NCBI GenBank assembly: GCA_964480275.1
Contig: CAYZOC010000020.1
Coordinates: 1-18,790 of the forward strand
Reading direction: 5' to 3'
Length of the DNA stretch: 18,790 bases
DNA from: DATESG01 sp964480275
GTDB taxonomy: Bacteria; Bacillota_I; Bacilli_A; RFN20; CAG-826
Shown here: positions 7,981-15,129 of the stretch, in pieces
How positions within the stretch are numbered: the first letter of the stretch is position 1
Layout: each line of letters starts with the position of its first letter
Position numbers and translations under genes: made by a program
The notes under the pieces: generated by a model
Told to the model about the DNA's origin: nothing
Database searches by the model: none
Seen by the model: only the letters and a program-made list of their open reading frames with translations

Positions 7981-7985
7981 ATAAT
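7957..7985 (+). promoter_or_regulatory. copA promoter overlapping the terminator
   Basis: TTGCCC (7957-7962) and a perfect TATAAT (7980-7985) are separated by 17 nt. The -35 box lies in the left arm of the terminator and the -10 box begins at its last T. Transcription would start near 7992, inside the CsoR operator. The -35 matches 4 of 6 consensus bases. Confidence 0.65.
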
Positions 7986-7989
7986 AAAT

Positions 7990-8006
7990 ATACCCTAGGG
8001 GGGTGT
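7990..8006. promoter_or_regulatory. CsoR operator upstream of copA
   Basis: The 17-bp site ATACCCTAGGGGGGTGT has half-sites ATACCC and GGGTGT around a 5-bp centre. It closely resembles the known Bacillus CsoR box (ATACCC-N5-GGGTAT), with one mismatch in the right half. It begins 5 nt after the -10 box and includes the G-run that serves as the copA ribosome site, so bound CsoR would block transcription at the start point. A csoR gene lies directly downstream of copA. Confidence 0.82.
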
Positions 8007-8009
8007 CAT

Positions 8010-10196
8010 ATGGAACAAAAATTTAAAATTACCGGAATGATGTGTGCCGGATGCGTAAGTAACGTAGAAAAAGCTGTCAAAAAAATTGATGGAGTTGAGC
8101 AAGTTGAAGTTAATCTTTTGACCAACTCATTAAAAGTTGTCGTTGAAAATCAATTGTTAATTGATGAAATTATCAGCGTTGTCGATAAGGCAGGTTACAA
8201 GGCAGAACTATTTGAGAGTCAACTCGATGGTAAAAAAGCTAAACGTAAATTTCTAAAAAAAAACTTCGTTAAGCTAATTTTGTCAATAATTACCCTACTT
8301 ATTTTAATGTATTTTGCAATGGGGTCGATGATTGGCTTACCAATTCCTTATACTGACCCTTATCTAGTTGTTAGCACACAACTATTTTTAACACTTGTAA
8401 TAATTGGCATTTATTTGCCAACTTTTGTCCGCGGCTTTAAGTCGCTTTTTAGTTTTCATCCAAACATGGATACACTAACTACGCTTGGTATAAGTGCGGC
8501 AATGATTTATGGCCTCTACTCGCTAATAATGATGTTTCTTTTTCCCGCTCAAGCACACATGTATGCTCATAATGTGTACTTTGAGGCGGCAGCGATGATT
8601 CTTGTTTTTGTCTCGATAGGTAATTATCTTGAAGATATTGCCAAGATGAAGACCAAGGGCAGTTTAGAAAAATTAATTAGCTTAGTTCCTGATAAGGGAT
8701 ACAAACAAATTGGTGATGAATTTGTCGAAGTACCGATATCACAAATATATCTAGGGGATATAGTCCGGGTTAATCCTGGTGGAAAAGTACCACTTGATGG
8801 AAAAATTATTACAGGATTTGGCGATCTTGACCAGTCAGCGATTACCGGTGAAGCTGATCCAAAATTTAAAACTATTGGTGATGAAGTGATCGGTGCAACG
8901 ATTAATCGTAATGGTAGTTTCACTTATGAGGTAACAAGAGAAGAAAAAGATTCAACACTAAAAAAAATTATTCGCCTTGTTGAAGATGCCTCTTCCTCAA
9001 AGGCTCCGCTTGCCGCTCTAGCTGATCGAATTGCTGGGGTTTTTGTACCAATCGTCATTTTCATCGCACTGATTACATTTATTACTTGGTGGATTATCGG
9101 TGATGCTGATTTAGCATTTAATATGGGAATTAGTGTCTTGGTTATTTCCTGTCCTTGTGCGCTTGGTCTAGCCACACCTGTCGCTGTTATGGTTGGTAGT
9201 GGTAAGGGAGCAGAAAATGGAATCCTCTACCGCAATGCTAAAAGTATTCAAGCCTTAAGTGGTGTTGATGTCGTGGTTTTTGATAAAACTGGTACTTTAA
9301 CAAATGGTTTTCTTGAAGTGAATGAAGTAATTTTCAACCAAGACGATCTTAAAAGAATCGCACCAATAATTATGGGCTTAGAACAATTAAATGATCACCC
9401 TTTGTCGAAGGCGCTGATAAAGTATTTAGAACTTGACGGTTTTGCGACAATGGAAGGTGTAAGTGGAGAATACCTTCCTGGTAAGGGAATGATTGGCAAA
9501 GCAAACTCCAAACACTATATCGTTGGCAATCGCAAACTTTTAGAAGAAGAAGGTGTAGAAATTATAAATAATCCTAGGACAGTCGGCACTCATATTTTTA
9601 TCAGTGAAGATGGCGTTCAAAAAGGTGTATTTGTCTTAAGAGACGAAATAAAATCAACAAGTGAAGCGGCGATAAAAAAACTTAAAGAACAACATAAAAA
9701 AGTAGTTTTGTTAACTGGTGATAACAAAATTAATGCTGAAGATTTAGCGCTTCGGCTAGGGATAAGTGATGTTTATAGCGAAGTGCTTCCCGAACAAAAG
9801 GTAGATGTTGTTAATCGATTAAAAAAACAAGGCTTTAAAGTGGCAATGGTTGGCGATGGAATCAATGATGCTCCGGCCCTTGAAAGCGCTGATGTTGGGA
9901 TTGGCTTAGGTAGTGGAACGCAAATTGCGATTGAAAGTGCAGGAATAATTCTTGTTAATGATGCGCCACTTGATGTATTCCGCGCCCTTAATCTAGCCAA
10001 AAAAGTAATTCGAAATATTAAGTGGAATTTATTCTGGGCTTTCTTTTACAATATAATTATGATACCTCTAGCAGCAGGGTTACTTATGGGATTAGGTTAT
10101 AAACTAACACCAATGATTGCTAGCTTATTTATGTCAGTATCTAGTATTTTTGTTGTTTTAAACGCTCTAACAATACGCTTAAGAAAGTTAGATTAA
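8010..10196 (+). CDS. copA: Copper-exporting P1B-type ATPase
   Basis: This 728-residue copper(I) efflux pump sits in the cytoplasmic membrane. It has one N-terminal heavy-metal-binding domain with GMMCAGC (Cys12, Cys15). The first transmembrane helices lie near 85-210, and an actuator domain carries the TGEADP motif. The CPC transport motif is at 381-383, the phosphorylated Asp425 in DKTGT, the HP motif at 463-464, GDGINDAP at 615-622, and late membrane helices contain MSVSS. CPC together with the C-terminal MxxSS is typical of Cu(I) pumps rather than Zn/Cd pumps. Many Bacillus homologues have two metal-binding domains, whereas this one has a single domain. The ribosome site is the G-run of the CsoR operator. 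csoR follows after 12 nt, so the pump and its sensor should be co-transcribed and induced by copper. Confidence 0.96.
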   Translation: MEQKFKITGMMCAGCVSNVEKAVKKIDGVEQVEVNLLTNSLKVVVENQLLIDEIISVVDKAGYKAELFESQLDGKKAKRKFLKKNFVKLILSIITLLILMYFAMGSMIGLPIPYTDPYLVVSTQLFLTLVIIGIYLPTFVRGFKSLFSFHPNMDTLTTLGISAAMIYGLYSLIMMFLFPAQAHMYAHNVYFEAAAMILVFVSIGNYLEDIAKMKTKGSLEKLISLVPDKGYKQIGDEFVEVPISQIYLGDIVRVNPGGKVPLDGKIITGFGDLDQSAITGEADPKFKTIGDEVIGATINRNGSFTYEVTREEKDSTLKKIIRLVEDASSSKAPLAALADRIAGVFVPIVIFIALITFITWWIIGDADLAFNMGISVLVISCPCALGLATPVAVMVGSGKGAENGILYRNAKSIQALSGVDVVVFDKTGTLTNGFLEVNEVIFNQDDLKRIAPIIMGLEQLNDHPLSKALIKYLELDGFATMEGVSGEYLPGKGMIGKANSKHYIVGNRKLLEEEGVEIINNPRTVGTHIFISEDGVQKGVFVLRDEIKSTSEAAIKKLKEQHKKVVLLTGDNKINAEDLALRLGISDVYSEVLPEQKVDVVNRLKKQGFKVAMVGDGINDAPALESADVGIGLGSGTQIAIESAGIILVNDAPLDVFRALNLAKKVIRNIKWNLFWAFFYNIIMIPLAAGLLMGLGYKLTPMIASLFMSVSSIFVVLNALTIRLRKLD

Positions 10197-10208
10197 GGAG
10201 GCAATTAA

Positions 10209-10466
10209 ATGCATGCAGATCATAAGAAGGTAAATCGATATATTAATGTGGCCAAAGGTCAACTTGATGGTGTTAGCAAAATGATTGAAGAAGACAAGTA
10301 CTGTCTAGATATCTCCAATCAAATTTTAGCGGTGATTGCAATGCTTAAAAAAGCAAATCATGAGATAATAAGCGCACATCTTCGTCATTGCGTCGTTAAT
10401 GCTAAAGGAGATGATTCAACAGAAAAACTTGATGAAATTATTGCCTTACTCAAACGGATAGAGTAA
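10209..10466 (+). CDS. csoR: Copper-sensing repressor CsoR
   Basis: This 85-residue all-helical metal-sensing repressor is of the CsoR/RcnR family. The copper ligands Cys32, His57 and Cys61 have the spacing of the Cys-His-Cys set known for CsoR (25 and 4 residues apart), which favours Cu(I) over the nickel and formaldehyde sensors of the family. It has a strong AAGGAGG ribosome site and lies 12 nt after copA. The CsoR-type operator at 7990-8006 is its likely target, giving a negative feedback loop: without copper it represses copA-csoR, and Cu(I) binding releases it. No copZ chaperone is seen in this window. Confidence 0.94.
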   Translation: MHADHKKVNRYINVAKGQLDGVSKMIEEDKYCLDISNQILAVIAMLKKANHEIISAHLRHCVVNAKGDDSTEKLDEIIALLKRIE

Positions 10467-10519
10467 ATTAACTCATTTTTGTTAGTAATAACATGGTAAA
10501 ATTAGATATAGGAACATAT

Positions 10520-11431
10520 ATGCGAGAAAATGGATTAATTTACTATCTTAGTGCCAGTAAAACGCTGGCGAGTAATGTAAGCAAACTTACAACTATTCAA
10601 CTTGGCAAAAGCGAAGTGGTGACTTTTCCTGATAGTGAAATCATTGTTGAAAATGAAACCGCTGTCCAAGGGAAAAATGTTTACGTCATTCAATCGACTT
10701 ATCGCCCGGTTACTGATCATCTTTTTGAACTTTTGGTTTTTATTGACGGACTAAAAAGAGCAAATGCCAAGAAAATAACCGCAGTTATTCCATATTTTGG
10801 CTATGCTCGTCAAGATCGTAAGGTTAAAGCCCAAGAACCGATTACCGCTCGACTGGTAGCCGATATGCTTATTAGTGCCGGAATTGATCAGCTGATCGCG
10901 CTTGATCTTCATACTGCACAAGTTCAGGGTTTTTTTGATTGTCCAGTTATTGAGTTGACACCAACACATTTATTTGCCGATTACTATCATCGCCTTGGAT
11001 TAAAAGATAATGTAGTAGTTGTATCACCAGATCATGGTGGAGTCACAAGAGCGCGGGAACTGGCCCGTGAATTTAAATCATCGACTGTCGCAATTATTGA
11101 TAAACACCGCGATAATAACAATAAAATTGACTATATGCGTCTGATTGGCGATGTAAAAGATAAAGATGTAATAATTATTGATGACATTATAGATTCCGGA
11201 TCCACGCTGGTAAAAGCTGCTACAACAGTATTAGAAGCTGGTGCACGACAAGTTTTTGTTGCCGCAAGTCATGGAGTATTTTCTGGTAATGCGCTCAATA
11301 AGCTGGAACAATCGCCAATTAAAAAAGTAGTCATTACCGACTCAATCCCCTTTGTGGGACAATCAAACAAGATTGATGTTGTTAGTGTCGCTCCGTTGAT
11401 TGCAGAATACATTGTTCGCCTAGAAAACTAG
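10520..11431 (+). CDS. prs: Ribose-phosphate pyrophosphokinase (PRPP synthetase)
   Basis: This is a 303-residue class I PRPP synthetase, making PRPP from ribose 5-phosphate and ATP for nucleotide, NAD, His and Trp synthesis. Motifs are FPDSE (36-40), the flexible-loop RQDRK (97-101) with ITARLVAD, the DLH metal/ATP site (129-131), SPDHGG (169-174) and the PRPP-binding loop DDIIDSGST (221-229). I prefer the ATG at 10520 because AGGA lies 6 nt ahead and the following NGLIYY aligns with the family's N-terminus. An in-frame ATG at 10493 would add nine residues but has no ribosome site. Only a short gap separates it from csoR and no clear promoter is visible, so it may partly ride on the copper transcript. 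Its TAG stop interlocks with that of the opposing gene. Confidence 0.93.
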   Translation: MRENGLIYYLSASKTLASNVSKLTTIQLGKSEVVTFPDSEIIVENETAVQGKNVYVIQSTYRPVTDHLFELLVFIDGLKRANAKKITAVIPYFGYARQDRKVKAQEPITARLVADMLISAGIDQLIALDLHTAQVQGFFDCPVIELTPTHLFADYYHRLGLKDNVVVVSPDHGGVTRARELAREFKSSTVAIIDKHRDNNNKIDYMRLIGDVKDKDVIIIDDIIDSGSTLVKAATTVLEAGARQVFVAASHGVFSGNALNKLEQSPIKKVVITDSIPFVGQSNKIDVVSVAPLIAEYIVRLEN

Positions 11432-12363
11432 TAGACATCTTCTAAATAGTAAACATTAACAATTGAATTATCTTTATCAACCAACATATACGTTGTTAAG
11501 TATGTCTCAGTGGATAAGATGATGTCGTTCACACTTGTGATAAAACCGTCATCATTAAGCCTTGTGGCATATTTTTTTTCATTTTCTGGCTCAAAAGCTG
11601 CTTGATAGGCTCTTGAAATTAGATCAGTGCAGTAATGTTTTTGTTCCATATCCAACCAAAAAAGGAAGTTGTATAGCGATTTGTGCTCAAATTGATATTC
11701 GATGTAGCCAAGAACATCGTCAAGAATTTCTTCATTTACGCCTTTTACTCTGACACTTAATATTTCATGGCGGTAAAAGGGTTGGTACTTCGAAAGCCCA
11801 CTTTTATCTAGCCAATAATTATTATTAAGATGTTGAAGTTGAGCTGCGCTAACATTGTTATCATATCCTGGGGCAAAAAGCGCTTGGATAAATGAAGAAA
11901 AATTTACATTCATTCCGGTTGTTTCATAGAGCCCACCTTCTCGGTCGCGTAGAGAAGAATGTCCACCAAAGTAGTAGCTAATAAATTGGTAAATAAGCGG
12001 AATATCACGGAAGGCACTTTGACGATTTAATAGTATATCGCCCATCATTCCGATTTCACGCTTTGCCTCATCATAGAATACATTCCGCTCATCACTTATT
12101 TCGTATTCTAAAGCACGTGGGACAGGATAGTAATTCCACAAGTAATTATCATAACCCTCACGACTTAAGCTTGGTGTTGTCTTCGCACGCGAAATAAAGT
12201 CTTCAATCATTTTATCGACGCGTCTATTTTCGTCTATTGCGTTAATTAAACTAGAACTTGCCGCTAAAAAGATAACAATTGTGCAAAAAAGGAGAGTCTT
12301 ACGAGCAATTGGGCGTGTTTTTTGAATGATTTGTTTTATTTTCATCTGTTGGGTACTTTTCAT
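11428..12363 (-). CDS. Membrane-anchored YiiX-like permuted papain-fold protein
   Basis: This 311-residue protein starts with a basic stretch and one membrane or signal segment (about 24-42). The rest should be outside the cell. The pattern GDILL (108-112), then GGHSSL with His135, then YCTDLI with Cys245 resembles the YiiX/YebB-type circularly permuted NlpC/P60 (papain-like) families. In those families a GDI strand and His precede a C-terminal Cys. Those enzymes act as amidases or lipid hydrolases on envelope components, and the substrate here is unknown. It is longer than typical YiiX proteins. The start is uncertain: Met1 and Met7 (12345) both lack a good ribosome site. It is divergent from a surface protein gene. 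The assignment rests on short motifs and could be wrong. Confidence 0.6.
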   Translation of the reverse strand: MKSTQQMKIKQIIQKTRPIARKTLLFCTIVIFLAASSSLINAIDENRRVDKMIEDFISRAKTTPSLSREGYDNYLWNYYPVPRALEYEISDERNVFYDEAKREIGMMGDILLNRQSAFRDIPLIYQFISYYFGGHSSLRDREGGLYETTGMNVNFSSFIQALFAPGYDNNVSAAQLQHLNNNYWLDKSGLSKYQPFYRHEILSVRVKGVNEEILDDVLGYIEYQFEHKSLYNFLFWLDMEQKHYCTDLISRAYQAAFEPENEKKYATRLNDDGFITSVNDIILSTETYLTTYMLVDKDNSIVNVYYLEDVY

Positions 12364-12400
12364 TTATTATATGTCAGTATTATCATTATATAAATTATTA

Positions 12401-12429
12401 TCGACTTTTTAACTTGCGAAGTTTAAACT
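12401..12429 (+). promoter_or_regulatory. Candidate promoter with a spacer palindrome
   Basis: TCGACT (12401-12406) and TAAACT (12424-12429), each matching 4 of 6 consensus bases, are 17 nt apart ahead of the surface protein gene. Between them lies a perfect inverted repeat AACTT-GCG-AAGTT (12411-12423), which could be an operator. The assignment is weak. Confidence 0.35.
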
Positions 12430-12445
12430 AAATATAGGAAAATAT

Positions 12446-13801
12446 ATGAAAAACGGCAATAAGCGCCATAGGGATTTTTTTGAAAAATTCAAAAAGCAAA
12501 CCATCTTAAAAATGATGGCTAGTTTTACTGTGACAGCGGTTGTGGCTACGACGGCTGTTGTAATAATCAATCAAGAACAACCTACTTTAGCTTTTAATAG
12601 TGTCAGTGCAGTTGGGTCAACGGTGATCTATGACGCAGTAGTTTTCGATCCTGGTCAAACAATTGAAGACGATAGTTTATATATTTATATTGAGAGTTCC
12701 CTCGAACGGTACCGGCGTCCTTTGACACTAGGACAAAATTTTGGCACTTTTGAAATGCGCTATTTATCAAGTGAGTACCGCCTCTATATCAAAGCATCGC
12801 AGGGTTTTGGCGCTAAAACATTTGATTCACGATTAATTACTAGTAATTTAAGTCTTTCTGGGGCAGTTGTTGCTTATGAAGAAGTGGAAAGTGTTGATGA
12901 TTACTTTATTGCTTACGAGCTTGAATTATTAGTTAATAATGTTGACAATCAGTTACAAGACATCTTTGTTAGATATGGTTATATTGAATCCTATATGTAT
13001 GACTCATATCAACAGGAGCCATATGAATATTTGACTCTACCAGTCAGCGACACAAATCAAAAAATCATCATCACTGATATCCCTCGTTACAATCAGACAG
13101 TTTTCTTGTATCTTGAAGGAATAGACTCTGAAAATAACACGATTATTTTGGATAGTAAGATATTCAAAACACCAATTGAAATCTTTGGTTCACTTTATAT
13201 CAGTGATCTTGGATTTGATTATGTTAGTGTTAGTCCCTTTGTTGAACCCAATAATTTAAGCGCGCAGTTAGCGTGGCTTGAACTATACGAAGGTGAAAAG
13301 CAAATCAAGAAGATTGATATTGATTTAACCCCAATTGAAGAAGAACAATCACATTATGAACATCAAGCTACTATTATCAACGATCTACAATCGCAAGCAA
13401 CTTATCGGCTTGTTTTAAAAAACAGTTACATCGATTCCACAACAGGACTAAAAAATGAACAAACGCTCGACCAAGTAACTTTTGTCACCTTGCCAGTTTA
13501 TAGTGTTGATTTTTCTATTTCAAACGAGTCTACTCTTACAAAATTAAGTCTTACTTTTTTAGGACCCAGTCAAATATTTTCTGAACCAACATATGAAATT
13601 GTTGCAACGATTGATAATTTTGCAACTAGTTTAGAATATGGATATTTTCAATTAGTTTCCAGTTCGGAAACTAGTCAAGTGTATGAGGCTTTTACTATTC
13701 TAGATTTCGACACAACACCTGAAGTGATCGAGATATATGCAAATAAGACCAGTCAGGATTTAATGCTATATTCACAAAAGGTATTTACTTACACATTGTA
13801 A
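12446..13801 (+). CDS. Exported surface protein with fibronectin-like beta modules
   Basis: I do not recognise a named family for this 451-residue protein. It has a basic N-terminus, then one hydrophobic segment (about 20-42). This acts as an uncleaved anchor or a signal peptide, and no lipobox Cys is present. The remainder contains no cysteine, is rich in Tyr, Ser, Thr, Ile and Val, and reads as successive beta-sandwich modules. Segments such as LQSQATYRLVLKNSY and the recurring LYIYIE/LYLEGI strands resemble fibronectin type III or Ig-like repeats, perhaps three or four of them. No LPxTG sorting motif is seen. The ribosome site is ATAGGA, 7 nt ahead of the ATG. It lies 24 nt upstream of an MscS channel gene and is probably co-transcribed with it. 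Confidence 0.7.
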   Translation: MKNGNKRHRDFFEKFKKQTILKMMASFTVTAVVATTAVVIINQEQPTLAFNSVSAVGSTVIYDAVVFDPGQTIEDDSLYIYIESSLERYRRPLTLGQNFGTFEMRYLSSEYRLYIKASQGFGAKTFDSRLITSNLSLSGAVVAYEEVESVDDYFIAYELELLVNNVDNQLQDIFVRYGYIESYMYDSYQQEPYEYLTLPVSDTNQKIIITDIPRYNQTVFLYLEGIDSENNTIILDSKIFKTPIEIFGSLYISDLGFDYVSVSPFVEPNNLSAQLAWLELYEGEKQIKKIDIDLTPIEEEQSHYEHQATIINDLQSQATYRLVLKNSYIDSTTGLKNEQTLDQVTFVTLPVYSVDFSISNESTLTKLSLTFLGPSQIFSEPTYEIVATIDNFATSLEYGYFQLVSSSETSQVYEAFTILDFDTTPEVIEIYANKTSQDLMLYSQKVFTYTL

Positions 13802-13825
13802 GAACTATAAATGAAAGAGGTTAAT

Positions 13826-14776
13826 ATGGAAAAGAAAAAGATTGAAAAAGGTTTGATAATGAAGATTGTCGTTTTCTCACTTATTGGTGTCTTTGTTGTG
13901 ATTGCTGTTATTTCCGACCTATGGTTATCAACTACTGGATTTGGTAATTTTGTTAATAATACGATAGGTAAGTTTTTTAACATTGTCGGGATTATTGGTA
14001 ATAATGCAATGGTAATTGCCGAAAGTGTTGTCATCATTGTCTTTTTTTGGCTGTTAAATAAGCTTTTTGAATATTTAGTAATGCCACTTGTTAGAAAGCG
14101 GAACCAACGTTCTACCATCTGGGTGATCATTCGAAGTGTATTCAAGTATTTAACGAGTGTAGTGGCAATATTTCTTGTCTTAAGTGCATGGGGAGTTAAT
14201 ACACCAACACTTCTTGCTGGTGCTGGAATTGTTGGCCTAGCGATAAGTTTTGGCGCTCAAAGTTTAATCGAAGACGTGATTGCTGGTTTATTTATCATCT
14301 TCGAGAAGCAGTTCATGATTGGTGACATTATCCAAGTCAATAATTTTCGTGGTAAAGTTATTGAAATTGGGATTAGAACCACCTCGTTAGAAGATGTTAA
14401 TGGCGATATATTAATCGTAAATAACTCTGATATCCGCATGATCGTAAATACTAGTGCAAATCTTTCCCCTGCTATTTGTGATATCTCTGTAAGTTATGGT
14501 CAAGACTTAAAGTATATCGAGGGAGTTATCAATAATTCACTAGCTCTGATAAAAGAAAAAATTCCTGATATTGTCGAAGGTCCATATTATTATGGAGTAC
14601 AAAAACTAGCAGATTCTGCAGTAATTTTACGAATTTATGCCAAGACCGAAGAAAAAAATAAATTTCAAGTTGTGCGTAACTTGAATCGTGAAGTTAAGTT
14701 GTTATTTGATCAAAATAAAATCGAAATCCCGTTTCCACAAGTCGTTGTCCATCAAGACATTGCAAAAGGCGAGTAG
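13826..14776 (+). CDS. MscS-family mechanosensitive ion channel
   Basis: This 316-residue membrane protein opens on membrane tension to release solutes during osmotic downshock. Membrane segments lie at about 11-33, 59-83 and 98-152. The last contains the pore-lining Gly/Ala-rich helix (LLAGAGIVGLAISFGAQ, 129-145), then SLIEDVIAGL and the FMIGDII entry to the cytosolic beta domain. These are the family hallmarks. I place the start at 13826 because AAAGAGG stands 5 nt ahead. The in-frame ATG at 13811 lies upstream of that ribosome site and would add only five residues. It ends in TAG. Confidence 0.93.
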   Translation: MEKKKIEKGLIMKIVVFSLIGVFVVIAVISDLWLSTTGFGNFVNNTIGKFFNIVGIIGNNAMVIAESVVIIVFFWLLNKLFEYLVMPLVRKRNQRSTIWVIIRSVFKYLTSVVAIFLVLSAWGVNTPTLLAGAGIVGLAISFGAQSLIEDVIAGLFIIFEKQFMIGDIIQVNNFRGKVIEIGIRTTSLEDVNGDILIVNNSDIRMIVNTSANLSPAICDISVSYGQDLKYIEGVINNSLALIKEKIPDIVEGPYYYGVQKLADSAVILRIYAKTEEKNKFQVVRNLNREVKLLFDQNKIEIPFPQVVVHQDIAKGE

Positions 14777-14804
14777 CTATTTGGCACTCTATTAATTTCT
14801 AGTC

Positions 14805-14833
14805 TTTAAATTTTAGTCTAAAGAATATATAAT
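14805..14833 (+). promoter_or_regulatory. Promoter of the small zinc-ribbon gene
   Basis: TTTAAA (14805-14810, 4 of 6) and a perfect TATAAT (14828-14833) are separated by 17 nt. Transcription would start near 14840, about 32 nt before the ATG. Confidence 0.65.
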
Positions 14834-14871
14834 ATCTTTGTAAATAACTTAAGAAAGTGAGATTAATTATT

Positions 14872-15009
14872 ATGGCGGAAGAAAAGAAAAAATATTTATG
14901 TTTAGTTTGTGGAGCAATTATAGACAATCCAGATTTCTGTGAATTCTGCGGCGCCACCAGCGAAAGCATCGTCCCTTATGATGGCGATGAAGAACTTTGG
15001 GAAAACTAA
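14872..15009 (+). CDS. 45-residue four-cysteine zinc-ribbon/rubredoxin-like protein
   Basis: This very short gene encodes 45 residues: a lysine-rich start, then CLVC (Cys10, Cys13), a 12-residue loop, CEFC (Cys26, Cys29) and an acidic tail ending in ELWEN. The two CxxC knuckles with following Gly, and the aromatic residues around them, resemble the rubredoxin-like domain at the end of rubrerythrins or a one-finger zinc ribbon. It probably binds Zn or Fe. Partner and role are unknown. The reading frame is supported by its own promoter (14805-14833), a weak AAGTGAG ribosome site, and a strong terminator 17 nt past its stop, making it a complete monocistronic unit. It is not a remnant of a larger gene as far as the flanks show. 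Confidence 0.75.
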   Translation: MAEEKKKYLCLVCGAIIDNPDFCEFCGATSESIVPYDGDEELWEN

Positions 15010-15026
15010 GAAATAATAATTCGACT

Positions 15027-15054
15027 AAAGTGTCATCAAGCGATGGCACTTTTT
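15027..15054 (+). terminator. Rho-independent terminator after the zinc-ribbon gene
   Basis: An 11-bp stem AAAGTGTCATC/GATGGCACTTT (one T-G wobble) closes a 4-nt AAGC loop and runs into a T tract. Confidence 0.85.
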
Positions 15055-15088
15055 ATTATCTTCCAAGGTTTTTTCTTATAGAAAAAAA

Positions 15089-15097
15089 TGCTATAAT
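15089..15097 (+). promoter_or_regulatory. Extended -10 promoter of the amidohydrolase operon
   Basis: TGC followed by a perfect TATAAT (15092-15097) lies 32 nt before the amidohydrolase ATG. The -35 position holds only a T run, so this is an extended -10 promoter. Confidence 0.6.
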
Positions 15098-15129
15098 TTT
15101 ACTATCAAATCTTAAAGGAATTATTGATT

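Noticed and set aside
8624..9175. Two minus-strand frames opposite copA
   Set aside because: They are antisense to the actuator and membrane regions of copA and show only composition-driven open frames.
13789..14145. 118-residue minus-strand frame opposite the MscS gene
   Set aside because: It is a shadow of a well-supported channel gene, with Ile/Thr-rich low-complexity composition and no ribosome site or family resemblance.
14800..14824. Repeat TAGTCTTTAAA/TAGTCTAAAG after the MscS gene as a terminator
   Set aside because: It is mainly a short direct repeat; the possible pairing CTTTA/TAAAG is too weak, and the stretch doubles as the -35 region of the next promoter.
15124..15129. TTG start for the amidohydrolase
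   Set aside because: It is only 4 nt from the AAAGGA site; the ATG two codons later fits the family N-terminus and is the preferred codon.
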